Source: Dermanyssus gallinae (Eukaryota > Arthropoda > Arachnida > Mesostigmata > Dermanyssidae). Taken from it: a stretch of 64,000 bases of DNA. The notes below the pieces were generated by a model. It ran no database searches. It was not told the origin of the DNA and worked only from the letters and a program-made list of their open reading frames with translations. The stretch covers positions 1 to 64,000 of the forward strand of contig QVRM01007082.1 in NCBI GenBank assembly GCA_003439945.1. Direction: 5' to 3'. The stretch's first letter is position 1, and every line of letters begins with the position of its first letter. Both the position numbers and the translations under genes were made by a program. Positions 47,960 through 59,329 of this stretch are shown one piece after another.

Positions 47960-48843
47960 TGTGCCAGAAATCGACGCTCAGACGCAGTGCGCCTATACAT
48001 AGAACGACGGCGACTATGTGGCGACGACCGTTTGTTTACTCGACGCAGATGCACACAAACGCATATCATTAGACGAACTGCTCAAGCAGTATTTGTAGCG
48101 TGAAATGCTAATATTGCATGTATGTGAGATGTATTATAGCACAAGATGACGTGACGCATGTAAATGATATCGTATCGTAGCAGAGGACGACAGAGTATTA
48201 GTAGCTCGGATACGCCTGTGCAAGAATGCAATTAGTGATAATCAGAATGTTGTGACAGGTTGTGATGTCTATTTTTCTACCTCTAGTAGTTACTCTTCGA
48301 AAGATGCATAGCGGATAATCATTGTTGTTCCGCGGCGGGATCTCCTTTTAGCTTTCGCTCTCTCTCTCTCTTAACTTTTCAGCGCCTCAAGGCGCGTATC
48401 AAAGTGGTGCTATTTCGGGATCGTGTTCAGTGGTACGCCACCACGCAAACAGTGTAGAAGTTGTACGTCTGAATGCAGTTACGCCTTTGCTTGTGAGGTC
48501 GGCAACCTCGCAAGATGCTATCTGAACGCGCTCACCTATTACCGAAATAAAGTCTCATATGAAGTTGCTTTCATTCGTATTTATTCAACATCGGCCTCAA
48601 GGCACCTACCTACCTACATTGACTTAGAACGCCCAAAGGCCGTTCTCGTTGAAATTTCCGTACGGCCGACCTCATCTCGGAGTATATATATATATATATA
48701 TATATACTTCATCTTCGAAAGTTAGGTAACAACTAAAATACGCAATATTGCATTCCTGCCCCCGCGTCTCAGAGATTCAACTCTGGATTCATTCCAGGAG
48801 GCATTAACGCACACTTCCAGTAATTGGTCAACTGTTTGAGTGG
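47960..48843. other. Convergent 3' ends of TMTC3 and NDUFA12
   Basis: AATAAA at 48546–48551 (plus strand) and TTTATT at 48580–48585 (AATAAA on the minus strand) are only about 30 bp apart, so the 3' UTRs of the two convergent genes may overlap or nearly touch. A TA array lies at 48680–48706. No other gene. Confidence 0.5.
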
Positions 48844-50372
48844 TTAGCTCGTCGTCGCGCGGCCAGGCTTCCACGGTTGAATTTTCGGTCGGGTAGTGTC
48901 ATACGGCATATACGAGCGCGAGGTACCCGTCATATTTTCCTGGTGTCCGCTGAGCCACTTGTACTGAACAGGCGGTTTGACCGTTGGTGGGTGATCGGTC
49001 ATATTATGCATCCATGCGTGCCATTCAGCGGGAATCTGCGAACCGTCGTAATCCAAATTCACCTACAGCAAGAAAGGATCAGGCGAATCAGTTTTGTAAG
49101 AGTCAGCGGCCATGCGGCTGCCACAAAGACTGTTGGGGAAACCCTAGATATCTTAACATGTCCGGCCCTCGGTGCATTGAAGATAGCCCTCAGGGTAAGT
49201 TCCAAGCCCGTAGGGGCCGGAGGATGGTCTCGAATTACAAAAACAACCTCCTTAAAAGAATGTTTTTAATTCTAGTCGAATCAGTTTTACGAGCATACAT
49301 ACAGATAGAAAGAGAGCGAAAGAGAGAGTAAATATAGTTACATCGATAGAATAACGTGTGCTTTGTTGTCACGAAAATTGAATTCCCCGATTTGAATCCC
49401 CTCTTTCTATATAATGAATGGCGTAGATTTCGAGGAAACATTTTCACAATTTAATCCATTCGAGCTAGCTTGCCACATTAGGGGCCGAGCCGTCAATTCT
49501 CACACTTAAAATCGTAACAACGATAGGTCTTATGCAATCTCTCCACTCCGCTGAGCAGCTCTCAGTTTTAGTTACTTTAAGTAACTCTGTTCAGCAAGGG
49601 CATGCTTTTTAGTCCCGCTCTGTAGCCCGACAACGCAACCAGTCTCGTAGTAGTGTTTTCCTCGCACAAAAAAAAAGTTAACCTATATTTTGTCCGGGGA
49701 GTGCAACAGATCTTTAACTCACCATAAATCACCTTGTTTTCATGATAGCGAGTGCAGCCGAAAGGTTATCTTTTTTTTCTGTACATGATATTATACACAC
49801 GTTGGAAGAACGGATTATCTGTATATGCACGCAGGCCAAAATAGAGCCGCAGAGTTCATGCTTACCTTGTCGGAGTATATTACCCACCGGTTTCGCCCCA
49901 CAAAGTACTCATTGTTCTCGTAGTATTTGTTGCCTGTAAACAAGCGCATGACACATTAGCTTACATTAGCGAATACGAAGTCATGTTGAAGAAGTACGTA
50001 TATTTGGCGAACATAAATCGTGTTTAAAGTGTACATATATCTATATACACAATACCGAACTAGAGCAACCGACCGGCCCATGGTTAACAGGCCTTTCATT
50101 TTGCATTTGACCTTCTTGCAATCGTCGGCAAAATTTGACGACATTCAAAACTTCACTCCTGGCACTATTAGGTTGAGTGTAGTCCTCACTGCAGTGGCAT
50201 CAGGTTATGCTAGATAACTCTGTTTCGAGCAGAAAGTTCAAGCAGATGCGCACACACACACATACACCATAACAACAAGCTCGTTTATTTAGCTAAATAA
50301 AGGGCGATAATAATAATTAATCGTCTTCGTCTAAGACAGATGTGTTCAGCAGTGTATCTTATCTCGAGTGTG

Positions 50373-50407
<35 letters not shown>

Positions 50408-50682
50408 GTATAAGCGTCAATTATTCTACAGCAACAGATTGCCATGCATGTAAGTGAGTCTATCAATCACCGCACGTATTGACTGAACAGGTGAACGCGA
50501 CGAACATGAATGAGATGGATGATGAAACATCAACAATCAAATGTTTACCTACCGTAAGCATCGGTGCCAACCAAGGTGCCCGTTTTCAGAGCGTCATCTC
50601 GGTAGATACGGTAGATTGACTTTCTCAAGCCGCCATTCTCTTTCACGATCCGGCACAATTTTCTCAATTTTTCCAGCGACAT
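48844..50682 (-). CDS. NDUFA12: NADH dehydrogenase (ubiquinone) 1 alpha subcomplex subunit 12
   Basis: Accessory subunit of mitochondrial complex I on the matrix side. Exons on the minus strand: 50682–50553, 49933–49866 and 49062–48844 (phase 1 then 0; donors TACG/GTAGGT and CAAG/GTAAGC; acceptors TTTACAG and GCTGTAG), about 138 residues against 145 in human. The conserved core is clear: GTLVGTDAYGNKYYENNEYF, VGRNRWVIYSDK, then DYDGSQIPAEWHAWMHNMTD, HPPT and TGTSRSYMPYDTTRPKIQPW. The short N-terminus (MSLEKLRKLCRIVKENGGLR) lacks an obvious cleavable targeting sequence, as is usual in this family. Intron 2 holds a copy of the dispersed repeat at 49115. Tail to tail with TMTC3. Confidence 0.95.
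49085..49240 (+). repeat. Dispersed repeat tail (NDUFA12 intron 2)
   Basis: GTCAGCGGCCATGCGGCTGC, then GACTGTTGGGGAAACCCTAG, ATATCTTAACATGTCCGGCC, CTCGGTGCATTGAAGATAGC and CAAGCCCGTAGGGGCCGGAG. The last part equals the right arm of the foldback at 52549–52628. Confidence 0.6.
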
Positions 50683-51829
50683 TGTTCACTTGACCTCTTC
50701 ACTTCATAACAGACAACAGGCAGGCAGGTAGGCACTCAGTCAGTCCGTTCGGCAAAGGCTGGCGCAAAAGTAAACAACGACACCCAGAGAAGTCAGCGGC
50801 TGTTGGAACGAGCAGCTGCAGTAGTTGGATCCACTTGCTTCGTTTGTTGATCAACATGAAGCCGTCGGCGACCGTTGTTTCCAACACAAACCATCTTTGA
50901 ACGAACCATCATCGCGTATGCGCGTTCGAATTTTCGAAAGCTTAGCTGGTCGTCTGCTAGTCGCGGCAAACAGACGACGAGAATCGTACAATGCTAACGT
51001 AAACAAAGGCTTATTTTTTGTATATATATATATATATTATTTTTTGTATATATATATATATATATATTGCCCCAAGCGGGCTGTGCACATGTTCTTACAT
51101 CACAATTGTATATCTTATACACATAAATAAATGATTATATATATATATATATATATATATATTACGTGTCGATTTTAATCTTATTTTTGTGTATTATATT
51201 TCTATAAATGATAGTGTACTTTCTCAGAGCGGCATTATGGTATAAATATTGCTGTTATTTTATGAATGTCCAAAGAACAAACATCAATTAAGACCAGTTT
51301 GAATTTCATACATATCCGCTGTCGGACTCGGTACATTTTTCTATCTTGTCTCCTGCTTGTGAAACATGGCCTCTCTATTGTATCCTCTCTCGTATCCTCG
51401 CAGGATGTCGAAAGACTGCAGCTGAAGACCCATGCATTTGTTTATTCATGCATGGGTTCCGATGTATATATAAACGTTTTTTCTAATATATAGTTTATAG
51501 TTCTATATATTTTTTTCTATACGTTTTCCCTAAATGTATTGGCATTATGCATACATTTATTTAAAACTTCGTTCAAGTTCTTTGTTCGATAAGGCTAATT
51601 TTTGCATAATATCGTTCCAAATGTAATGTTGCTCATACTACACTTTTCCTGCATATTTCTTAATTAGCGTTCGTTGACTTTAGAGTAAATTTATTCTTAA
51701 TACTGCATAATTGTGTGGTTAAGCACCTCATACTGGTGAAGTAATATACACTGTGTCTCTTCCAAAACTCCACTTAATTTAGCATAGGTAGTCAAACAAA
51801 AGCGCATTTTATGTTGTAGGTTTTTGTTA
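50683..51829. other. NDUFA12 upstream flank
   Basis: No recognised gene. Contains two short adjacent copies of a TTTTTTGTATATATATATAT motif (51013–51067) and a TA array (51137–51162). Confidence 0.4.
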
Positions 51830-54640
51830 TTGACTATATGTTAAGACCATTTTTATCGGAATTACTTTCGTTTGACTTCGCTGAAAATGAAGGTTCTTCT
51901 ATGACCTCCGTTTATAATTGTTCCCTTCTTATGTTGGTTTCCAGCGGCCATTCCATCTCCTCGTCGGCTCACCCCTTCAGCTTGCTGTCTTTCCAGTTGG
52001 GTCTTTCTTCTCATAATCCCTTACATTTAAACTCATGCTCGAGCATAGCGGTGACTAAGTTTGTCACCATCATGTCTGGATACGCTATTACCGGTGAGTA
52101 TGCTGGGCATAGGAGGATTGTGTGATTCACGTCGTCTTTCTCGCTTGCGTCACGCATGATGCATTTGGCGTCCGCATTCATGCCTATCCTACGCGGGTAT
52201 CTTTGGAAGCACCCGTGCCCCGTCAATACCTGCGTCAGATGAGAGGTGACTTTTCCGCTGCCCTCTGTGGAACCATATCTCAAGGTCGGGGATTATTTGA
52301 CGGGTCCAGGCTCCTGGCACGCCTGAGGGTGCTCTGGTCCATCAATCGGTCCATTTTCTGAGCGTCTGTTTCCGGGGCTCAGTTTTTTGCAGGGATCTGT
52401 TCTTTTTCCGTGTTTCTCCGTGTTTGTTCTTCGATCATTCTAGACCATCCTCCGTCCCTTACGGGCTTAGAGCTTACACCTGAGGCATATCTTCATTGCA
52501 CCGAGAAAATACCTAGGGTTTCCCCAACATGTCTTAACATGCTTGGCCCTCGGTGCATTGAAGATATGCCTCGGCTTAAGTTTCAAGCCCGTAGGAGACG
52601 TAGGATGGTCTAGAATGGTCGAAGAACAAGCACACAAAAAATTCTTTGATCATTCTAGGCCATGGTATCAACCTTACGATAGGCCGTTGTTTCGACGGCC
52701 CTAAATGCACTGGCGATTCGTATTTCCAGTTTTCGTTGGGTTTTCAGGAGATTTTTCTTGTCTCTCTTAAAATGCATAGCATTTCTTCCCCGCGTTAAAA
52801 CGGCAACAGGACGGTAGACTACGCCACTGAAGCATGAAGTCTTCTCTTGCCTTCAGTTGCCCCGCGTGTCCTCAGCAAGACCTTTGCTAGGCGATTTGTC
52901 AGCTTTTCCGCTTTCGGGGTCACCTTGTCGATGTGCACGTTGCCAGAGAGGGCCGTGTATATCGCCACGCCCACATTTCGGGCAAACATATTCTGCTTTG
53001 TATTCACGCCGTTCAGAGCTAAGCGGATGTTTCCGTGTCACGTGCGACCTATGAGATGTACGGCCTCGCTTCTTTCTGGCGCTAGCTCGAGGCTTTGCCC
53101 TACCATACAGCGGTTTGCAACATCGATAGCTGCTTGCTGCTCTTGTTTGCAGCGTCTCGGCCAAGATGGCGAGGTCGTCTACGTAAGCTATTCTCTGTAC
53201 GCCCGTCAGTCTACAGGGTCTTAATACGTCGTCATATGTCATGTTCCCCAGCAAAGACCCTTGTGTAGGTCTCTGCGAGACGCCGGCACTCATGGCTAAC
53301 TCTGTGTTCCCATCGATGACTGCCCTACTGCTGAGATAGGATGCTATGATATTTTGAAGGTAGTGGAAGATTTTCTTTTGAGCCATTACGTCGATAATGG
53401 CCTGCCAACTCAGCGAGTAGAAGGCATAGCGGGCATCCAGAAGGACGACCGCGCAGAGCACCCCAGACCATTGGTTCTTTTACTTTGTTTTTGCGCCTCC
53501 TGTAGGCCATTTCCGTTGGCAGCCTTTTGCGGAAGCCAAATTGTCTGTCTGAGAGAGCTTCTCTTTCCTCCAGTTTCGCCGTTAGCCTCATGTTTATGAC
53601 CGTTTCGAGTGCTCTGTCTAAAGTATGCGGAAGGCATATTGGGCAGGACGCTCTGGACTCTTCCACGGCGCTAGGTAAATGTCCTCTCTCAACATTTGGT
53701 TCGCCATCAGTTTAAATATTTGCGGTTGTTCTTGGAGAAGGAACCCCACCGCTTCTGCCGGGTGCTTTGCCGTTAGGTGACCGTGTTGTAGCGGCAGGTA
53801 TTTTCCTTTGTGTGTCAAGGGTAGGTCTTCCTGCTCCGTGTCTATTTCTGAATGGTGGGTTCGGCATGGCTTGGGAAGAGTCTCGCCATTTCTTCTCTTT
53901 ACTGCTCTAAAAGGCATCATTTAATGTCTTCCTGGCCACTTGCAGATTGTCCCATGCTGCATCCACTTCCGCCCTTCTTCTGTTAGTTCCTGTTTATGCG
54001 TTGCAGGCCTTCTTGAGCTCGACAAATTTGGGTGTCCACTAATTTTCGGGCGGCGGGTAATGACGGGTCCCGCCCGCCGGGGTTGGATGCTGCTTTACAA
54101 GCTTCTTTTAGTAAGTCTTCCACCTTATCCGGCAGGATTTCAGTCCCTCCTTCGAGAAGCCTTTGACCCTTAGCGCTTACTTCCGAGCGGCAGTCTTTCG
54201 AAGTTCATTTTGTCGGCACACCATGCTGTACGGTGGTTGTTTCCGTCCTGGTAGACTGATAAGTCTTCCCCATGTTCATACTCTTTATATCGGTGGTCAC
54301 TCAGTGAGTCTTCTGCTAAGGTCCGCCAGCGAATGTTGCAAGGACTGATCTCTTCGTTCGAACGTGGGTCGAAGCCCAATCGTTGGATAGGGTCATGCCC
54401 AGTTGGGCTCGCCTCTCTGAGAGCTCTGCCGTTCAAATGTTGCAGGTTAGATACCACAGATCTATTAACACATAGTTGGTTAAGCGGTACAAGATGGTAC
54501 ATAACGTATCTGGGTATAAAAATCCCGCAAGTGCATAAGCTAGATCGACAACGGAATTGATTCTGGGAAGTACGATCCGACCCGACGCATCCGCGACATC
54601 TAAATATACGGAATAGATACATCTGGGCGTTGCAGTGTGT
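51830..54640 (-). mobile_element. R1-clade LINE relic, endonuclease to C-terminus
   Basis: In 5'-to-3' order on the minus strand: an endonuclease-like end (SDHRY within DSLSDHRYKEYE, about 54290); RT block LSDRQFGFRKRLPTEMA (about 53545); LLDARYAFYSL and VSQRPTQGSLLGNMTYDDVL (about 53440–53240); the catalytic RIAYVDDLAIL (about 53190), with the YxDD box kept; and the C-terminal His/Cys zinc motif region (LTQVLTGHGCFQRYPRRIG, NHTILLCPAY, about 52240–52080). Frame shifts and stops separate the blocks, so it is dead. A foldback at 52425–52628 interrupts the C-terminal part. Confidence 0.75.
52425..52628. repeat. Foldback hairpin, about 80-nt arms and 43-nt loop
   Basis: Left arm 52425–52505 (starting TGTTCTTCGATCATTCTAGA) and right arm 52549–52628 (ending GAATGGTCGAAGAACA) are reverse complements at roughly 85 percent by eye; spacer 52506–52548. 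The left-arm start (TTCTTCGATCATTCTAG) recurs directly after the right arm at 52653 (TTCTTTGATCATTCTAG), a direct repeat that may be a target duplication or a third copy of the arm end. Confidence 0.8.
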
Positions 54641-55454
54641 TACACATGCTGTTGTGCTTCAGGTAATAACCGCCATTGTCTGGGCGCGTAACCTTATACT
54701 TCGTAATACATAAATACGATAATTCACACACATGAATAATATTGTATGACAATGTGCTCTATGATCGATCGTCTGCTCCCGAAAGCTGGCTCTAATGAAA
54801 ATGTTTCTTTTAAGAAAAGATTCCTCTATTAATCTATCTTTTTTTTACGAAAAACTCGCCTTTCTCGTCGCGTTTCGCTTGTAGACACCTTGCTGCCTGC
54901 TGAAAGTCTATGCTCCATAATATATATAAATTAAATATTAGATTATTGCTGATTCTACTTCGAATCGATCTCTCACGTTATCTTCCTTGCTTCCACAGCG
55001 CAACTTATTTAGCTTTCACTCTCTCTCTCTCAACGGTTACTAATTGTTTATGTTTGCCTGTGTTTCACTAACCGGGCAAGCCTGCCGTATAGATTTAACT
55101 TTCAGACATTTACCTAACGCGTTGAAGAACCTGCTGTCCTTTCTTCCCGCTCCACTGTTGCTATCACCATCCATATTACTATGGCTGTCTTAGTATATCA
55201 AGACAAACTGTTAAACCACTTCCTTGAGAGATTCCCCGATGAACAAAGACATGCTTACACACCTCGGTTGCGTCTGCAGAAATCATGTGAGCCACGGTCA
55301 GTTACGGTTATATGAGTCGGCACAGTTTGGTTCTCGAATATTACATTCATCATTAGTCACACATCAATAAAGCCTTACTCTTATGCAGTTAACAACGTCA
55401 ATCAAATAATAAATTTGTTAACTTTTAATGAATTAGTTGGTAACAAATTACAAA

Positions 55455-55492
<38 letters not shown>

Positions 55493-56229
55493 ATTAAAAC
55501 ATTTAGCGGCGCCATCTGTTGTGGTCAACAAATTTTATTCGCTCATACTCATCATACCTCACCCCTGATAACGAATGAGGCCATCATCATCGTCATAAGA
55601 GTGCCATCCTACTCATCTTCTCTCGCTTACACACTGTTCTATTGATGATGCCCATCCAGTCTAGTTGAAGGCAGCATCGATATCATATACTTCATATGTC
55701 AATAGTATATTCGTTAACTAACTAACTAACTCAATTAACTAACTAGGATTAATAGCCCCTCCGAACCTCGTGAAGTACACGCGTCATTCCGTGCGTCAAT
55801 AAATTGTGGTGTAACAGTCGCCAGACAGCGATGAAAGCATAACAACAAATCGAGCAGGCAATCTCACTGAACAAACAATAGCAACAACATCAACAACAAC
55901 GATGACATCTGCCTTGTTGCCCCTATTGCGCTATCTGAATTACAAATCAGAAAATTATAACTGTTATAATTAATATTACTATTTATCCAGGTAAGCTGAT
56001 AACGGAAACAGGGAAAACGGCGATCGTATAGTACGCAATTGCAAAAGTGACAAATTCAATAAAAAATCGTATACTAAGCAAATAGTAACCAGATTATATG
56101 CTCGGCGGTGGCGACGAAAACAAGGAATGTTTTGTCTTGGATATGAACGCGCACGTGTTGAAGACCTAACCTAGCAGATGTTTTATTAGATAAGCGCTAT
56201 AGGACTTTATCGGTAAGCAAAGCCCATAC

Positions 56230-56266
<37 letters not shown>

Positions 56267-56607
56267 AGATGCTCGACAACAATTGTTACTAGAGAAGCAA
56301 TATTGCACATAAGCAGCGTAAAGGCAGCCGTCGTATAAGAACATTCAATTAGACATATTTGTATATTTATTTAATTAACATAAAAACAACGCTTCGCTCA
56401 TACATTCGTTGGAGGTTTCTCACGCCTTTGTGTGTCTATCACCAACCAGTATCATCACTCCAAGCCGTCGTTGTCGCTGTTTGCTGCTGTTCGGCTGTCC
56501 GTCATTAGACACAAACGGAGGTTACCCGTTCTCACTTTGGCCAATTTACCGTTCTGGTTAAAGGGCGCAACGTTCCGACCCGTTCATAAGGGAGACTGTT
56601 ACGCATT

Positions 56608-56638
<31 letters not shown>

Positions 56639-57775
56639 ATGTCGCATGATATGACGCTCTTCTAGATGACAGGACTTCATCTGGCTCCCAAAGTGTCTTT
56701 CGTGTCTACCACCGTCTCTTCGGAAGATAAACTCTAAACTGATTCGACGTACCGTAATCTAACAATCACAGCAATTGTTTGCTTGCAATGCACGCGTCGA
56801 TCTTCTCGCCGAAGGGATGGATACTTGACAGAAGAACAATATTGAAATAAACGGGAGAAATAGGTCAATTTAACCAGTTATTCTCGACGGTCTACTGTTG
56901 CTGTTAGCGTTGTTGTTGTTGTTGCTGCTGCTGCCGCCGCCGCAGCTTCTCCTGTTGTGGAATGATTTCGGCTTGCCTAACATAGTGCGTGCCTTGCGCG
57001 AGCGTTACGAAGTCAGATCTTCGTCGTCGATGACTCGGACAAACACTCACTACAAAAAATCTATACTACCTGACGCCCGATCACCATACCAATAAAAAAA
57101 ACCTAATAATAATAATAATATTAATAACACTACTAATACTAATGGTAAGAAACACCGTCGCGATCTTAACTATTGACATTGCTGCAGTAGTATCACAAAC
57201 AGCTTCATTAAATGAATGGTTGAGTAAATGACTAAATAAACGCCATTTCATTCCTTCCGGAATTGGCCCAGACCCCTCCCCCCCGGCCCCTTCCCTCCCC
57301 CTATCGGTCATATTGAACGGTTGAATTCCCCAGGTCATCAGCCACCGGTGTATGCTATCTCCTATCGAGAGAGCATAGTCATCTTGCCTGCGGACTTCCA
57401 GAGCGAGAAAGAAGAGGTTACGTGAAATCAAGGACGTAATAGTGAGTTAGTCAGTTAGTTCGATAAATTGCTGTAGTTAACTAGGTAGGTAGGTAGGTAG
57501 GTCGATAGATAGTAGATAGATAGATATATAGATAGATGAATAGGGGATTGATCAGCGGGCAGCCGGTGAGACTCGCTGGTCTGAACATACGGCGGAGCCC
57601 GGTTCGTCGGCGCGAGGGGAATTACAGCATAGTGGCACTGTTGTTGTTGCTGCTTGTGATGCGGCTTCTAGCTGCTGCATCGCTCTCTCGTTCATCTTTT
57701 ACACCACCACCACCACCAGGGTATAATTAAGTCTACGGGCTCTCTTCTTTTGTTTCGTTTCTTCTTTTGCTTTTC
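54641..57775. other. Gene-free stretch 3' of V-ATPase B
   Basis: No recognised gene. TA arrays at 55458–55488, 56233–56262 and 56608–56630; a TTG/CTG/CCG run at 56908–56945; a TAGG tetranucleotide run at 57482–57503. The minus-strand 3' UTR of the V-ATPase gene must begin here. Confidence 0.45.
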
Positions 57776-59329
57776 TTAGTGAGCAGTTCCCGTTGTCGCA
57801 GCAGTACCTTGGGGCATGGCGCCGCCAGCGGCCTTCGCGTCCGTTCGTGGGTAGAATTCGGCGAGCAACGAATGCTGAATTCGCTTGAGCATCTCCTTGG
57901 GGAAGATGCGCAGTAGGTTCCAGCCGATGTCAAGAGACTCGAAGATGTTGCGGTTCTCGTAGCGGCCTTGCGAGATGAAGTTCTTCTCGAACTTCGTCAG
58001 GAACTCGAGGTAGAGGAGATCCTCGGGGCTAAGGGCCTCCTCGCCGACCACAGCCTTCATGGCCTGGACGTCCTTGCCGATGGCATAGCAGGCGTACAGC
58101 TGGTTGGACACGTCGGCGTGATCTTTTCGCGTGAAGCCCTCGCCGATAGCCGACTTCATTAGACGCGAGAGCGACGGCAGCACGTTGATGGGTGGGTACA
58201 CCTGGCGGTTGTGCAGCTGCCGGTCGACGTAGATCTGTCCCTCGGTAATGTACCCTGTCAGATCGGGAATCGGATGCGTGATGTCGTCGTTGGGCATCGT
58301 CAGAATGGGAATCTGTGTGATCGACCCGTGGCGGCCCTCCACTCGGCCAGCCCGTTCGTAGATCGTGGCCAAGTCGGTGTACATGTAGCCGGGGAAACCT
58401 CGACGCCCCGGCACCTCCTCTCGGGCGGCCGACACCTCACGCAAGGCCTCGGCGTACGACGACATGTCCGTGAGGATGACGAGTACGTGCTTCTCGCACT
58501 GGTAGGCGAGGAATTCGGCCGTTGTGAGCGCGAGTCGCGGCGTGATGATTCGCTCGATCGTCGGGTCGTTGGCCAGGTTGAGGAACAGACACACGTTGTC
58601 CATCGAGCCGTTCTCCTCGAAGTCCTGCTTGAAGAAGCGGGCCGTCTCCATGTTGACGCCCATCGCGGCGAACACGATAGCGAAGTTGTCATCGGTCGAA
58701 CCGTCCATGACCGACTTCGACGAACCACCCGCACGCTTGACGAGGCCAGCCTGTCGGCAGATCTGCGCGGCGATGTCGTTGTGCGGCAGGCCGGCCGCCG
58801 AAAAGATGGGAATCTTTTGGCCTCGCGCGATCGAGTTCATCACGTCGATGGCCGATATGCCCGTCTGGATCATCTCCTCCGGATAGATACGCGACCACGG
58901 ATTGATCGGCTGGCCCTGGATGTCGAGAAAGTCCTCGGCGAGCACGGGCGGGCCCTTGTCGATCGGCTTGCCGGACCCGTTGAACACCCGGCCGAGCATG
59001 TCCTCGGAGACCGGAATCCGCAGAATGTCGCCGGTGAACTCGCACACCGTGTTCTTGGCGTCGATGCCCGACGTGCCCTCGAACACCTGGACGACGGCGC
59101 GGTCGCCCGACACCTCGAGCACTTGGCCGGTGCGCGGCGTGCCGTCGGCCAGCACGAGCTGCACGATCTCGGCGTACTTCGGGAACTTCACCTGGTCGAG
59201 GATGACCAGAGGCCCGTTGACGCCGCACACCGTCTTGTAGATCATGCGCGGCTGTGAGATGTAGTCGCGGCTGACGGCCATTCCGTGCTCGCGGAACGCC
59301 TCGACGCGGTTGAGATGCGCGTTCGCCAT
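57776..59329 (-). CDS. Vha55: V-type proton ATPase subunit B, intronless CDS
   Basis: Non-catalytic nucleotide-binding subunit of the V1 sector of the proton pump that acidifies endosomes, lysosomes and secretory vesicles. One uninterrupted frame of 517 codons, close to the usual 490–515. The conserved order is complete: [80 protein letters not shown] (the degenerate P-loop typical of B), [60 protein letters not shown] and [20 protein letters not shown]. The C-terminal tail is Ala/Gly/Thr-rich. No damage is visible, and codon use is strongly GC-ending, like TMTC3. Start chosen at the ATG giving MANAHLNR. A 5' UTR intron cannot be seen from the sequence. Confidence 0.99.
   Translation of the reverse strand: MANAHLNRVEAFREHGMAVSRDYISQPRMIYKTVCGVNGPLVILDQVKFPKYAEIVQLVLADGTPRTGQVLEVSGDRAVVQVFEGTSGIDAKNTVCEFTGDILRIPVSEDMLGRVFNGSGKPIDKGPPVLAEDFLDIQGQPINPWSRIYPEEMIQTGISAIDVMNSIARGQKIPIFSAAGLPHNDIAAQICRQAGLVKRAGGSSKSVMDGSTDDNFAIVFAAMGVNMETARFFKQDFEENGSMDNVCLFLNLANDPTIERIITPRLALTTAEFLAYQCEKHVLVILTDMSSYAEALREVSAAREEVPGRRGFPGYMYTDLATIYERAGRVEGRHGSITQIPILTMPNDDITHPIPDLTGYITEGQIYVDRQLHNRQVYPPINVLPSLSRLMKSAIGEGFTRKDHADVSNQLYACYAIGKDVQAMKAVVGEEALSPEDLLYLEFLTKFEKNFISQGRYENRNIFESLDIGWNLLRIFPKEMLKRIQHSLLAEFYPRTDAKAAGGAMPQGTAATTGTAH

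Noticed and set aside
58211..59257. 348-codon plus-strand frame over V-ATPase B
   Set aside because: Antisense shadow of a GC-ending, highly conserved coding region.
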